DNA of 64,000 nt from Streptomyces sp. WM6386 (GTDB taxonomy: Bacteria > Actinomycetota > Actinomycetes > Streptomycetales > Streptomycetaceae). Positions 50,104 to 58,637 of the stretch are shown here, in pieces. A model generated the notes under the pieces. The model saw nothing but the letters and a program-made list of their open reading frames with translations, had not been told where the DNA came from and ran no database searches. The position numbers and the translations under genes are program-made. The DNA lies in contig NZ_JXTE01000048.1 in the NCBI RefSeq assembly GCF_000972385.1, forward strand, positions 1-64,000, written 5' to 3'. The number at the start of each line of letters is the position of its first letter. The stretch's first letter is position 1.

Positions 50104-51627
50104 ATGCGGGGCCGTCCCACGCGTATCGCGGCCGTGCTGCTCACCGCCGCCTGTGTGCTGGCCGCCGGCTGCGGCCGGAGTGAATCCGGCGCGTCCGACG
50201 CCGAGTTGAAGGTCTCCACGACCACCGCGATCATCGCCGACCTGGTCCGGCAGGTCGGCGGTGACCGCACCGACGTGACATCGATCGTGCCGCACCACGG
50301 AGACCCGCACTCCTACGAGCCGAGTCCCGGGGACGCCGCGAAGGTCGCGCGGGCCGACCTCGTGTTCGGCAACGGGCTGCTGCTGGAGGAGCCCGGGATC
50401 ATGAAGATGGTCCACAGCAACGCCCGGAAGTCCGCGCCGAAGATCGAGATCGCCGAGAAGCTGGAGCAGTACGGCGGCAAGGTGATGAAGCTGGAGGAGG
50501 ACCTCGGGCTCGATGTGCTGTGGCTCGGCTGGGCGGTGGAGGGCGAGGTCGCCGGGGACGGCTCCCAAGTCCGTACGACCGCCACCGGGTTGGAGGGGCC
50601 GGGGGATCTGCGGGTCTACCTGACCGACACGCTCGGGCGCCCCAAGGTGTACGTCGACTCCGGTGACGGTTTCGACGACTCGGACTCCTTCACCCTGCCG
50701 CCCGAGGCGCACACGCACGTCAACTGGGCGTTCAGCGAGCCGGGAACGTATCGGCTGACGGTCGAGGGGCGGACCGAGACGCTCGACGGGACAACCGAGG
50801 AGTTCGGCAGCGGCACCTTCACCTTCGCCGTCGGCACCGACACCCCCGAGGGCGCCACCGTCCTCGACGGTGGACACGCCGACCTCGCACTCAACGCCGG
50901 GACCGGGAAGGTGTACGTCCGCGCCGACGACGAGAAGAGCGGCGAGCGGAAGAGGTTCGCGCCGGACGAGGTGGTGCTGAACGTGCCGGACCGGGCGCGC
51001 GAATCGGTGCCGGAGGAGAGCGCGTACTCCTTCCTCGGGGACGCCGGTGACCCCCTGTGGGTGCTGCCGCAGGCCGTGCTCGGCAAGCACGTGCACGGCG
51101 ATCTGGACCCGCACGCCTGGGAGGACGTCTCCAACGCGCAGGCGTATGTGCGGCGGATCCAGGCCGAGTTGGCGAAGGCTGACCCCGCCGGCGCGAAGAC
51201 GTACGCGAAGAACGCCTCCGCCTACCTGAAGCGGCTCGGCGCGCTGGACGAGGAGGTCGGGCGGACGCTCGCGACCGTCCCCGAACGGAACCGCAGGCTG
51301 ATCACCACCCATGACGCCTTCGGCTATCTCGCCAAGGCCTACGGCATGGAGGTCGCCGGTTTCGTCGTGCCGGTGCCCAACCAGGAGCCCAGCGCCGCCG
51401 AGGTGGAGAGGCTCGGCGACACCATCCGGGAGAAGCGGGTCCCGGCCGTGTTCGTGGAACCCAACCTCGCCGCGCGGGCGAACGTGCTGGAGCGGGTCGC
51501 CCAGGACGAGGGGGTCGACGTCTGCACGATCTACGGCGACTCGTTCGACGACAAGGTCCACGACTACGTATCGATGATGCGGCACAACGCGACGGAGCTC
51601 GCCGAGTGCCTCGGAGGGGAAGCCTGA
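50104..51627 (+). CDS. Metal-binding lipoprotein of ABC transporter with inserted wall-repeat domain
   Basis: This 507-residue protein starts at ATG 50104 after GAGGAGGGA. The lipobox is VLAAGC. It is a ZnuA/TroA-type (cluster 9) solute-binding protein split by an insertion. The first lobe has the metal ligands in IVPHHGDPHSYEPSPGD. Residues about 145-330 are wall-repeat sequence (WLGWAVEGEVAGDG ... AHTHVNWAFSEPGTYRLTV, then a second, truncated repeat). The fold then resumes at HVHGDLDPHAWEDVSNA (His ligand), RRLITTHDAFGYLAKAYG and TIYGDSF (Asp ligand). It binds Zn2+ or Mn2+ and delivers it to the permease encoded at 53734. The arrangement matches the anchored-repeat substrate-binding family (TIGR03772-like). 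Confidence 0.9.
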   Translation: MRGRPTRIAAVLLTAACVLAAGCGRSESGASDAELKVSTTTAIIADLVRQVGGDRTDVTSIVPHHGDPHSYEPSPGDAAKVARADLVFGNGLLLEEPGIMKMVHSNARKSAPKIEIAEKLEQYGGKVMKLEEDLGLDVLWLGWAVEGEVAGDGSQVRTTATGLEGPGDLRVYLTDTLGRPKVYVDSGDGFDDSDSFTLPPEAHTHVNWAFSEPGTYRLTVEGRTETLDGTTEEFGSGTFTFAVGTDTPEGATVLDGGHADLALNAGTGKVYVRADDEKSGERKRFAPDEVVLNVPDRARESVPEESAYSFLGDAGDPLWVLPQAVLGKHVHGDLDPHAWEDVSNAQAYVRRIQAELAKADPAGAKTYAKNASAYLKRLGALDEEVGRTLATVPERNRRLITTHDAFGYLAKAYGMEVAGFVVPVPNQEPSAAEVERLGDTIREKRVPAVFVEPNLAARANVLERVAQDEGVDVCTIYGDSFDDKVHDYVSMMRHNATELAECLGGEA

Positions 51628-53027
51628 TGAGGGGCAGTGAACGGGTCGCGGTCGCCGTGGTGCTGGCGGCCGCACTCGCGGGGGGCGGGGTCGCCGTCGC
51701 GGACGAGCCGCCGGGCGGGATCGGACGGATCGCTTACACCGATGGGGAGTTGACGCTCGATCCCGGGGACAGCGTCCATGTGGTCGAGGCGGACTCGGTC
51801 GCGCCGGGCTGGGACACGACGGGGGTGCCGCCGGGTGCCCTCGCCGGGGACACCGTGACCTGGGCGCTGACCGGGGTCGACGGGCCGGGTGAGGTCACGG
51901 TGTACGGAGATGACTCCGTGCTCTTCGACAGCGCGGACGACGTGCCGGACCGGGTCGAGGTGCCGGTGGGTGAACAGGCCCATGGGCGCTGGGGGTTCAG
52001 TGAGGAGGGGACTTACCGGCTCATCTTCGAGGCGTCGGGTACGGCGGTGGAGGACGGGCGGGAGCTGTCCGTCGGGACCGTGTACACGGTGGTCGTCGGG
52101 GGTGAGGGTGAACCGGTGAAGCCGACCGCTGCCCCCGCACCCGAGGTCCCGGCGCGCGCGCTCGCCGCTCCGGCGGAGATGCCGCGCACGGCCGCCACGT
52201 CGGATGTCGTCTCGACCCGGAAGGTCCTCGACGAGGGCCACATCGACTTCGCCGCCCGCGTTCTCGACGACAAGCTCCAGATCCACGTCAAGGACGGCAC
52301 GGTCTCCGGGAAGACCACCTGGCGCGAGCCGTCCTCCCTGGTCCTGCGGGTGAGACCGGCCGCGAAGAACACCCTGCCCGACAACGACGCCTTCGCCTTC
52401 CTGGGCAGACCCGGAGCCGATGTCTGGCTGCTCGACCAGGTGCAGCAGGAAGGGCTGCTGTGGCCCGGCTGGTCGACGGACCATGTCACGGCCGGGGCGA
52501 TGAAGGGCGGCGTGACGTTCACGCTGACCGACGTCGCGGGTCCGGGCGCGTACGCGCTGTACACGTACGACGCGATGTCCGGCGCCGAGGTGCTGTTCAA
52601 CAGCAAGGACGGCGTCCCGGACTCCTTCGAGGTCCCCGCGAACACGCATGCGCACGGCGGGTGGGCGTTCACGAAGGAGGGCACCTACCGGCTGACCTTC
52701 AGGATGAGCGGGAAACTCGCCGACGGGACGGCCGTGAGCGACACGGAGACCGTGGCGTTCGTGGTCGGGGACGGGAAGGCGGACGCGGTGAGCCCCGGCG
52801 GTGATTCCGGGGGTGATTCCTCCGATGCCGGGTCCTCGTCCTCGCTCCCGGAGTCGGAGTCGGAGTCGGAGTCGACCAAGGCTGGGGCAGATCAAGGCAC
52901 TTCATCCGGCTCCATGGCCGGCACCGGCGCCGGCGACACCACTTTCCTCGCCACCGCGGCCGTCGGCCTCGCGCTCGTCGGTGGGGGTGCGGTGTGGGGC
53001 GTACGGCGTCGGCGGCGGGGCGTGTGA
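51627..53027 (+). CDS. Second sortase-type surface protein with two wall repeats
   Basis: This 466-residue protein starts at ATG 51627, sharing one base with the previous stop (TGATG). It has a signal peptide (VAVAVVLAAALAGGGVAVADE). Repeat 1 ends EQAHGRWGFSEEGTYRLIF. A Pro/Ala linker leads to repeat 2 (LDEGHIDFAARVLDDKLQI ... NTHAHGGWAFTKEGTYRLTF). An acidic Ser/Glu/Asp stalk (SLPESESESEST) follows, then MAGTGAGD, a helix and RRRRRGV. MAGTG is a variant of the LAxTG sorting signal. It is probably displayed on the wall beside the transporter as a metal-scavenging partner. Confidence 0.85.
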   Translation: MRGSERVAVAVVLAAALAGGGVAVADEPPGGIGRIAYTDGELTLDPGDSVHVVEADSVAPGWDTTGVPPGALAGDTVTWALTGVDGPGEVTVYGDDSVLFDSADDVPDRVEVPVGEQAHGRWGFSEEGTYRLIFEASGTAVEDGRELSVGTVYTVVVGGEGEPVKPTAAPAPEVPARALAAPAEMPRTAATSDVVSTRKVLDEGHIDFAARVLDDKLQIHVKDGTVSGKTTWREPSSLVLRVRPAAKNTLPDNDAFAFLGRPGADVWLLDQVQQEGLLWPGWSTDHVTAGAMKGGVTFTLTDVAGPGAYALYTYDAMSGAEVLFNSKDGVPDSFEVPANTHAHGGWAFTKEGTYRLTFRMSGKLADGTAVSDTETVAFVVGDGKADAVSPGGDSGGDSSDAGSSSSLPESESESESTKAGADQGTSSGSMAGTGAGDTTFLATAAVGLALVGGGAVWGVRRRRRGV

Positions 53028-53737
53028 ACGGGGTGCTGCGGGTGGAGGCCGCGTCCGTCGTGCTCGGGGGGCGGCTCGCGCTGGAGGACGCCTCGCTCGC
53101 CGTGGAGACGGGTGAGCTGGTCGGACTGATCGGGCCCAACGGGGCGGGGAAGACGACTCTGTTGCGGGCGGCGCTCGGGCTCGTGCCGCTCGCCTCGGGG
53201 GCCGTGTCCGTGGCGTCCCGGCCCGGGTACGTGCCCCAACGGCACGAGTTCGCCTGGGACTTCCCGATCGATGTCGCGGGGGCCGTGCTGACCGGACGTA
53301 CCAGGGCGATCGGGTGGCTCAGACGGCCCCGGCAGGCCGACCGGGAGGCCGCCGACCGTGCCCTGGAGCTCACCGGGCTCACCGGCCTGGCCCGCCGCCC
53401 CATCGGCGAACTGTCCGGCGGGCAGCGCCAACGTGTCCTCGTGGCCAGGGCGTTGGCGGCGGAACCCCGGCTCCTGCTGCTCGACGAGCCGTTCACCGGC
53501 GTGGACGTCCCCACCCAGGAGCTCCTCAACCAGCTCTTCCGGCAGCTCGCCGCCGAGGGCCGGGCCCTGCTGATGACCACCCACGACCTGGCGGCCGCCG
53601 CCCGCACCTGCGACCGCGTGGTGCTGATCAACCGGACGGTCGTCGCCGAGGGCGGGCCCGAGCTGCTGGCCGAACCGGACCGGATGCTGCGGGCGTTCGG
53701 ACTCGACCGGGCCATGCCCACGGAGACGGTGACGTGA
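53024..53737 (+). CDS. Metal ABC transporter ATP-binding protein
   Basis: This 237-residue ATPase starts at GTG 53024, in a 4-base overlap with the previous stop. It has Walker A GPNGAGKTTLL, Q-loop VPQRHEF, signature LSGGQRQRVLVARAL, Walker B LLLLDEPFTGVD and H-loop TTHDL. It groups by sequence with the zinc/manganese (ZnuC/MntB) transporter ATPases. It energises uptake through the permease encoded by the next, overlapping gene. Confidence 0.93.
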   Translation: MNGVLRVEAASVVLGGRLALEDASLAVETGELVGLIGPNGAGKTTLLRAALGLVPLASGAVSVASRPGYVPQRHEFAWDFPIDVAGAVLTGRTRAIGWLRRPRQADREAADRALELTGLTGLARRPIGELSGGQRQRVLVARALAAEPRLLLLDEPFTGVDVPTQELLNQLFRQLAAEGRALLMTTHDLAAAARTCDRVVLINRTVVAEGGPELLAEPDRMLRAFGLDRAMPTETVT

Positions 53738-54633
53738 TCGACTTCCTGCTTGATCCCTGGGAACTGCCCTTCATGCAGCGGGCGTTCGCTGTCGCCGCCG
53801 TGGTGGGGCTGGTGTGCGGGGTGGTCGGGGTGTACGTGGTGCTGCGCGGGATGGCGTTCATCGGGGACGCGGTGGCGCACTCGGCGTTTCCCGGGGTGGC
53901 GCTGGCCTACACCTTCGAGGGGAATCTGCTCCTCGGCGGGGCGACGGCCGGGATCGTCACCTCGGTGCTCATCGCGTACGTGTCGCAGAACCGGCGGCTG
54001 AAGGAGGACACCGTCATCGGGGTCTTCTTCGCCTTCGCGTTCGGCCTCGGGATCGTGCTGGTGTCGACGCGGGACACCTGGACGACCGACCTGTCCTCGT
54101 TCCTGTTCGGGCAGGTGCTGGCGGTGTCGCCGCAGGACGTCTGGACGGTCGCCGGGATCGGGGCGGTGCTGGTGGCCGTCGTGCTCGCCCTGCGCAAGGA
54201 ACTCGTCGCGGTCAGCCTGGACCGGGAGACGGCACGGGCTGCCGGGCTGCCGGTGTTCCGGCTCGACCTGACGCTGTACGTGGTCGTGACCTCCACGATC
54301 GTGATGTCGCTGGAGGCCGTCGGCAACGTCCTCGTCCTCGCCCTCCTCATCACGCCCGCCGCGACCGCCCGGCTGCTGACCGAGCGGCTGTGGACCATGA
54401 CGCTGCTCGCGTCGGCGATCGGCTGCGTGGGGAGCCTGGCCGGGCTGTACGTCTCGTACACGTACGACCTGGCGGCCGGCGGCTCCATCGTCGTGGTCCT
54501 GACCGGGGTGTTCATGGTGACGTGGTGTCTGGCGCCCAAGCACGGGCTGCTCGCGCGTGCTTCGGCGAAGGCGGTGGTCGGTCCGGTCAGTCCGGGAGGA
54601 GACGGCCGCGCTGTGCGAGCAGGAACTTCTTGA
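53734..54633 (+). CDS. Metal ABC transporter permease (ABC-3 family)
   Basis: This 299-residue permease starts at GTG in a 4-base overlap with the ATPase gene. It has about eight hydrophobic segments and family motifs LRGMAFIGDAVAHSAFPGVALAYTFEG, DTVIGVFFAFAFGLGIVLVS and VSLEAVGNVLVLALLITPAATARLL, typical of ZnuB/TroC-type zinc/manganese permeases. It completes the operon 47811-54633. Its 3' end overlaps the convergent LysR gene by 47 bases. Confidence 0.93.
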   Translation: MIDFLLDPWELPFMQRAFAVAAVVGLVCGVVGVYVVLRGMAFIGDAVAHSAFPGVALAYTFEGNLLLGGATAGIVTSVLIAYVSQNRRLKEDTVIGVFFAFAFGLGIVLVSTRDTWTTDLSSFLFGQVLAVSPQDVWTVAGIGAVLVAVVLALRKELVAVSLDRETARAAGLPVFRLDLTLYVVVTSTIVMSLEAVGNVLVLALLITPAATARLLTERLWTMTLLASAIGCVGSLAGLYVSYTYDLAAGGSIVVVLTGVFMVTWCLAPKHGLLARASAKAVVGPVSPGGDGRAVRAGTS

Positions 54634-55492
54634 AGGCCGCGACCGGTGGTGTGTCCGGGTGGCCGTCGAGCCAGGCGACGCCGATCTCGCGCACCGCGCG
54701 CGGGGCGGTGACCGTCAGCTCGACGACACCGGGGCGGGCCACGGCGGGCGGCGGGAGGAGGGCGACCCCGAGACCGGCGGCGACCAGCCCCCGTAGTGTC
54801 TCGGCCTCCTCACCCTCGAAGGCGATCCGCGGCTTGAAACCGGCCTCCTGGCACAGGTCGTCGGTGATGCGGCGCATGCCGTAGTTGGGTTCCAGGGTCA
54901 CGAAGGTCTCGTCGGCGGCCTCGGCGAGGCGCACCCGCTTACGGGAGGCGAGGCGGTGGTCGGCGGGGACGACCAGGCGCAGCTTCTGCTCGTCGAGTCG
55001 GCGGCCGACCAGGTCCGGGGCGTCCGGGACCGGGGAGGTAAGACACAGGTCCAGCCCGCCCGCGCGCAGGCGCTCGAGCATCGCCTCGCCGTAGTTCTGG
55101 ACGAGACTGAAGCGGACACGGGGGTGGTCGGCGCGGAAGGCGCGGATCAGGCCGGGGACCGTCTCCGAGCCCATGGTGTGCAGAAAACCGAAGGCGACCT
55201 TGCCGGTGGCCGGGTCGGCGTCGGCGCGGACCTCCTCGGCGGCGCGGTCGATCTCGGCGAGGGCGCGTTCGACGTGGCCGAGGAAGGCGCGCCCTGCCGG
55301 GGTGAGGGAGACGGTGCGGCCGATGCGGGCGAACAGGTCGACGCCCAGGTCCTGTTCGAGGCGGACCATCGCGCGGGAGAGCGTGGACTGCGGGACGTTC
55401 ATCTCCTGGGCGGCCCGGGTGACGTGCTCGGTGCGGGCGACGCCGGCGAAGTACGCCAGCCGCGGGGCCAGCACCATCGACATCTCCGACAT
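54587..55492 (-). CDS. LysR-family transcriptional regulator
   Basis: This 301-residue protein starts at ATG 55492; an upstream ATG at 55549 would add 19 residues. The N-terminal LysR helix-turn-helix reads LAPRLAYFAGVARTEHVTRAAQEMNVPQSTLSRAMVRLEQDLGVDLFAR. The effector domain follows (GKVAFGFLHTMGSETVPGLIRAFRADHPRVRFSLVQ). It diverges from an MFS transporter gene, and the intergenic GTCCA-n5-TGGAC repeat could be its site. It probably controls the transporter in response to a small ligand. Confidence 0.9.
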   Translation of the reverse strand: MSEMSMVLAPRLAYFAGVARTEHVTRAAQEMNVPQSTLSRAMVRLEQDLGVDLFARIGRTVSLTPAGRAFLGHVERALAEIDRAAEEVRADADPATGKVAFGFLHTMGSETVPGLIRAFRADHPRVRFSLVQNYGEAMLERLRAGGLDLCLTSPVPDAPDLVGRRLDEQKLRLVVPADHRLASRKRVRLAEAADETFVTLEPNYGMRRITDDLCQEAGFKPRIAFEGEEAETLRGLVAAGLGVALLPPPAVARPGVVELTVTAPRAVREIGVAWLDGHPDTPPVAAFKKFLLAQRGRLLPD

Positions 55493-55566
55493 GTCTTCTG
55501 TGTCACTGGACGGTGACAGTCGAGGCTGTGAGCTGTGTTGATGCACCATGGGAACGATTATGGCAA

Positions 55567-55581
55567 GTCCATGCATTGGAC
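55567..55581. promoter_or_regulatory. Candidate LysR operator GTCCA-n5-TGGAC
   Basis: GTCCATGCATTGGAC is an interrupted dyad of the T-N11-A class typical of LysR regulators. It lies between the divergent LysR (start 55492) and MFS (start 55613) genes. Confidence 0.55.
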
Positions 55582-55612
55582 GCATGAACCGAGGTGTACG
55601 TAACTTCGAGGC

Positions 55613-56878
55613 ATGCCTGCCAGTACCGAGGCGCCCATGACCATGGGCGCCGTATCCGCTGTTCCTGCTCCCGACTCCCGTATGGCCCCGGGCGGCCCCG
55701 GCTACCGCCGGATGAGCTTCGCCCTCTTCCTCGCCGGGGTGGCGACCTTCGCCCTCCTGTACTCCACGCAGGCCCTTCTGCCGCTGATCTCCGGCGACTT
55801 CGGGGTGGCGGCGAGCGACGCGAGCTGGACGGTGGCGGCGGCGACGGGCGGACTGGCCCTGTTCGTCCTCCCGATGAGCGCACTGTCGGAGCGGTACGGA
55901 CGGCGCACGGTCATGACGGGCTCGCTGGCGGTCGCGGTGATCGTCGGTCTCCTGGTTCCGCTGGCTCCCTCGCTGCCGGTGCTGGTGGCGCTGCGGGCGT
56001 TGCAGGGTGCGGCGCTGGCCGGCCTTCCGGCTGCCGCGACGGCCTATCTGGCGGAGGAGGTCCGGCCGAAGGCGCTGGTCACGGCGATCGGACTGTTCGT
56101 CGCGGGCAACAGCGTCGGCGGGATGAGCGGCCGGGTCATCACCGGCTGGGTGGCGCAGGAGTGGGGCTGGCGGGTGGCCCTGGGCGTGATCGGTGCGATC
56201 GCGGTCGGGTGTGCGGTGGCGTTCCGGCTGCTGCTGCCGGCGCCGAAGCACTTCGTCGCCGGGTCGCTGAAGCCGCGGGTGCTGGTGCGGACGGTCCGTG
56301 CGCACCTGTCCAACCCGCTGATGTGCCGGCTGTACGCGATCGGCGCGCTGTTCATGACGGTGTTCGGCGGTGTGTACACGGTGATCGGGTACCGGCTGAC
56401 GCAGGCACCGTTCGATCTGCCGCAGGGCGTCGTCGGCTCGATCTTCCTGGTGTACCTGGTGGGCACGGTGTCGGCGTCCACGGCCGGGCGTCTGGTGGGG
56501 CGCCTCGGCCGGCGGGGTGCGCTGTACGCGGCGGGCGCGACGACGGCGGCGGGTCTGGTGCTGTCGCTGGCGGACTCCCTGGTGCTGGTCCTGCTGGGTC
56601 TGGTGCTGATCACGGGTGGCTTCTTCGCGGGCCACGCGTGCGCGTCCTCGGCGGTCAGCAAGACGGCGACCGAGGGGCGGGCGCAGGCCTCGGCGCTGTA
56701 CCAGTCGGCGTACTACATCGGCTCCAGTGCGGGCAGCACGGTCGGTGCGCTCGCCTTCCACGCGGCCGGCTGGGCCGGGACCGTCGGGGTCGGTCTGCTG
56801 GCGGTGCTCGGTGTCGTCACGATCACCGTCCTCGGAACGCGTGCGGCTCGGGCCCAGCAGCGGCTCCTGGTGGCCTGA
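55613..56878 (+). CDS. MFS transporter
   Basis: This 421-residue major facilitator starts at ATG 55613 with GAGG just upstream; ATG 55637 is possible. Twelve hydrophobic segments are discernible. The motif A region is LSERYGRRTVMTGSL and the second-half copy is RLVGRLGRRGALYAAG. It resembles the AraJ/YnfM-type drug or metabolite efflux proteins (FxxxFxxFALLYSTQALLPLISGDF near the start). It is regulated, by inference, by the divergent LysR protein. The substrate is unknown. Confidence 0.9.
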   Translation: MPASTEAPMTMGAVSAVPAPDSRMAPGGPGYRRMSFALFLAGVATFALLYSTQALLPLISGDFGVAASDASWTVAAATGGLALFVLPMSALSERYGRRTVMTGSLAVAVIVGLLVPLAPSLPVLVALRALQGAALAGLPAAATAYLAEEVRPKALVTAIGLFVAGNSVGGMSGRVITGWVAQEWGWRVALGVIGAIAVGCAVAFRLLLPAPKHFVAGSLKPRVLVRTVRAHLSNPLMCRLYAIGALFMTVFGGVYTVIGYRLTQAPFDLPQGVVGSIFLVYLVGTVSASTAGRLVGRLGRRGALYAAGATTAAGLVLSLADSLVLVLLGLVLITGGFFAGHACASSAVSKTATEGRAQASALYQSAYYIGSSAGSTVGALAFHAAGWAGTVGVGLLAVLGVVTITVLGTRAARAQQRLLVA

Positions 56879-56899
56879 GCCGTACGCCCCCTTGTTCTT

Positions 56900-56939
56900 C
56901 CCCCTGGTCGAGGTCGGTCGGCCAGGGGGACCGCCTTTT
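56900..56939 (+). terminator. Hairpin terminator after the MFS gene
   Basis: CCCCCTGG (56900-56907) pairs with CCAGGGGG (56932-56939) and is followed by CCGCCTTTT. Confidence 0.75.
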
Positions 56940-56993
56940 CTCGCCCCCGCTCCCGGCGATCTCAGCCCGTCTGGGGGTACCCCCTCTGGGGGA

Positions 56994-57085
56994 GTTTGAG
57001 GACAAGGCCCCTTCAGGGCCGAAGCGGGGGTCTGGGGGCGGCAGCCCCCAGGGATGGGAACGGGTAAGGGCGGCGGGGGCGAAGA
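56994..57085 (+). repeat. Dispersed GC-rich element, single copy
   Basis: AAGGCCCCTTCAGGGCC is followed by GGGGGCGGCAGCCCCC and GGGATGGGAACGGGTAAGG with GGCGGCGGGGGCGAA. This is the same sequence as the right arm of the inverted pair at 11780-11967. It fills most of the 320-base gap between the MFS and sigma-factor genes. No gene is seen in this gap. Confidence 0.85.
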
Positions 57086-57200
57086 AGCGTCTGAGCTGCA
57101 TGTTCCATCACTCGGCACGCCATTGTCAGACCCCTGCGATAGCTTCGAACGTGGTGGGCGCAAAGGCGCGACACAGAACGGCCACAGGGGTGGGTGGACG

Positions 57201-58223
57201 ATGACGGACAGCACGACGACAACGGACCTCGACGTCAGGCTGGAGAAGCACCGGGTCGAGCTGACCGGGTACTGCTACCGCATGCTCGGCTCGTCCTTCG
57301 AGGCGGAGGACGCGGTGCAGGACACGATGGTCCGCGCCTGGCGCAGCTACGACAAGTTCGAGGGCCGCTCCAGCCTCCGCTCCTGGCTGTACCGCATCGC
57401 GACCAACGTCTGCCTGGACATGCTGACGGCGGGCAACAAACGCGCGAGGCCCATGGACCTCACCGAGTCGACCCCGCTCGCCCAGGCCGCCCTCTCCCCC
57501 CGCCCGGACCACACCTGGCTGGAGCCGATGCCGGACGCCCGCATCCTGCCCACCGTCGAGGACCCGGCGGAGGCGGCCGTGGCCAAGGAATCCGTGCGGC
57601 TCGCCTTCATGGCCGCCCTGCAGCAACTCCCGCCCAAGCAGCGCGCGGTGCTGATCCTGCGCGAGGTGCTGGCCTGGAGGGCGAGTGAGGTCGCCGAACT
57701 GCTCGGCACCACGGTCGCATCGGTCAACAGCGCCCTTCAGCGGGCCCGCGCGACCCTCGCCGAGCGGGACGGGCACGGCGCGCAGGCGACGGTGTCCGAC
57801 CCGCTGAACGAGGAGCAGCAGAAGCTCCTGGACCGCTACATGGCGGCGTTCGAGGGGTACGACATGACGGCGCTGACGGCCCTGCTGCACGAGGACGCCA
57901 TCATGACGATGCCGCCGTTCGACCTGTGGCTGACGGGCCACGACGACATCACGGGCTTCATGACGACACTGGGCTCGGCCTGCGAGGGCTCACGCCTGGT
58001 GCCGGTGCAGGTCAACGGTCTGCCGGGGTTCGCCCAGTACAAGCCGGACCCCGATGCGGGCGGCTACACACCGTGGGCGGTGCAGGTCCTGGAGATCTCA
58101 GAGGGCCGGCTCACCGGGTTCCACTTCTTCCTCGACACCAAGAGGTGGTTCCCGCTGTTCGGGCTCCCCCTCCATCTCGACGCATCCGAAGCGGAGTCCG
58201 ACCAGGTCGAGAAGGGCGTGTAG
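57201..58223 (+). CDS. ECF sigma factor with C-terminal SnoaL-like domain
   Basis: This 340-residue protein starts at ATG 57201. Region 2 reads LTGYCYRMLGSSFEAEDAVQDTMVRAWRSYDKFEGRSSLRSWLYRIATNVCLDML. Region 4 reads LQQLPPKQRAVLILREVLAWRASEVAELLGTTVASVNSALQRARATL. The C-terminal ~120 residues (LLDRYMAAFEGYDMTALTALLHEDAIMTMPPFDLWLTG) are SnoaL/NTF2-like. This is the layout of the SigG/SigJ-like group (TIGR02960-type), in which the fused domain replaces an anti-sigma factor as regulator. The 3' end overlaps the convergent STAS gene by 126 bases. Confidence 0.92.
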   Translation: MTDSTTTTDLDVRLEKHRVELTGYCYRMLGSSFEAEDAVQDTMVRAWRSYDKFEGRSSLRSWLYRIATNVCLDMLTAGNKRARPMDLTESTPLAQAALSPRPDHTWLEPMPDARILPTVEDPAEAAVAKESVRLAFMAALQQLPPKQRAVLILREVLAWRASEVAELLGTTVASVNSALQRARATLAERDGHGAQATVSDPLNEEQQKLLDRYMAAFEGYDMTALTALLHEDAIMTMPPFDLWLTGHDDITGFMTTLGSACEGSRLVPVQVNGLPGFAQYKPDPDAGGYTPWAVQVLEISEGRLTGFHFFLDTKRWFPLFGLPLHLDASEAESDQVEKGV

Positions 58224-58493
58224 GGCCGGGTCGGGATCTCTGAGCCGGATCCGTCCGCCGGCCCGCCGGGCGGCGAGTTGGAGCCGAGCCAGCAGGTCGA
58301 CGGTTCCGAGCCCCGGCGGTCCGAGCCCGGCCACATCACAGACCACGACCCCGGCCCCGGTCGTGTCCAGCAGTGCCCGCACGTCGTCGCACAGCCCCGC
58401 CACCTCGTCCCGGGTGACGGGGCCGGCCAGTACGAGCACGGCGGGTGTCATGGCGTCCACGATCTGTAGACCGGGCGGGCGGGCGGAACTCAT
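58098..58493 (-). CDS. STAS-domain protein (anti-sigma factor antagonist-like)
   Basis: This 131-residue frame starts at ATG 58493. The STAS-like core reads PAVLVLAGPVTRDEVAGLCDDVRALLDTTGAGVVVCDVAGLGPPGLGTVDLLARLQLAARRAGGRIRLRDPDPALHALLDLVGL. The phosphoacceptor-type Ser/Thr-rich loop is GLGPPGLGTVDLL, without the usual DS pair, so phosphorylation control may be lost. The last ~40 residues are an acidic tail encoded antisense to the sigma-factor gene (126-base overlap). The partner is unknown. Because of the large overlap the true C terminus is uncertain. Confidence 0.7.
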   Translation of the reverse strand: MSSARPPGLQIVDAMTPAVLVLAGPVTRDEVAGLCDDVRALLDTTGAGVVVCDVAGLGPPGLGTVDLLARLQLAARRAGGRIRLRDPDPALHALLDLVGLRFGCVEMEGEPEQREPPLGVEEEVEPGEPAL

Positions 58494-58637
58494 CGTCGCT
58501 GCGAAGGTCCGTGCGGGAGTCCACCGACCGGGATCACATTGACCTGGGCATCCTCTTCCCCAGAGGGTTGGCTGTATGCCCCACGGATCAGCACCGCCCT
58601 GGATATCCCACGCTCTCCTCACCGACGAGGAGGTTCC

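Noticed and set aside
55550..57214. Extension of the LysR frame far upstream, antisense to the MFS gene
   Set aside because: The LysR domain begins at about 55492. The upstream part is low-complexity antisense of a real transporter gene.
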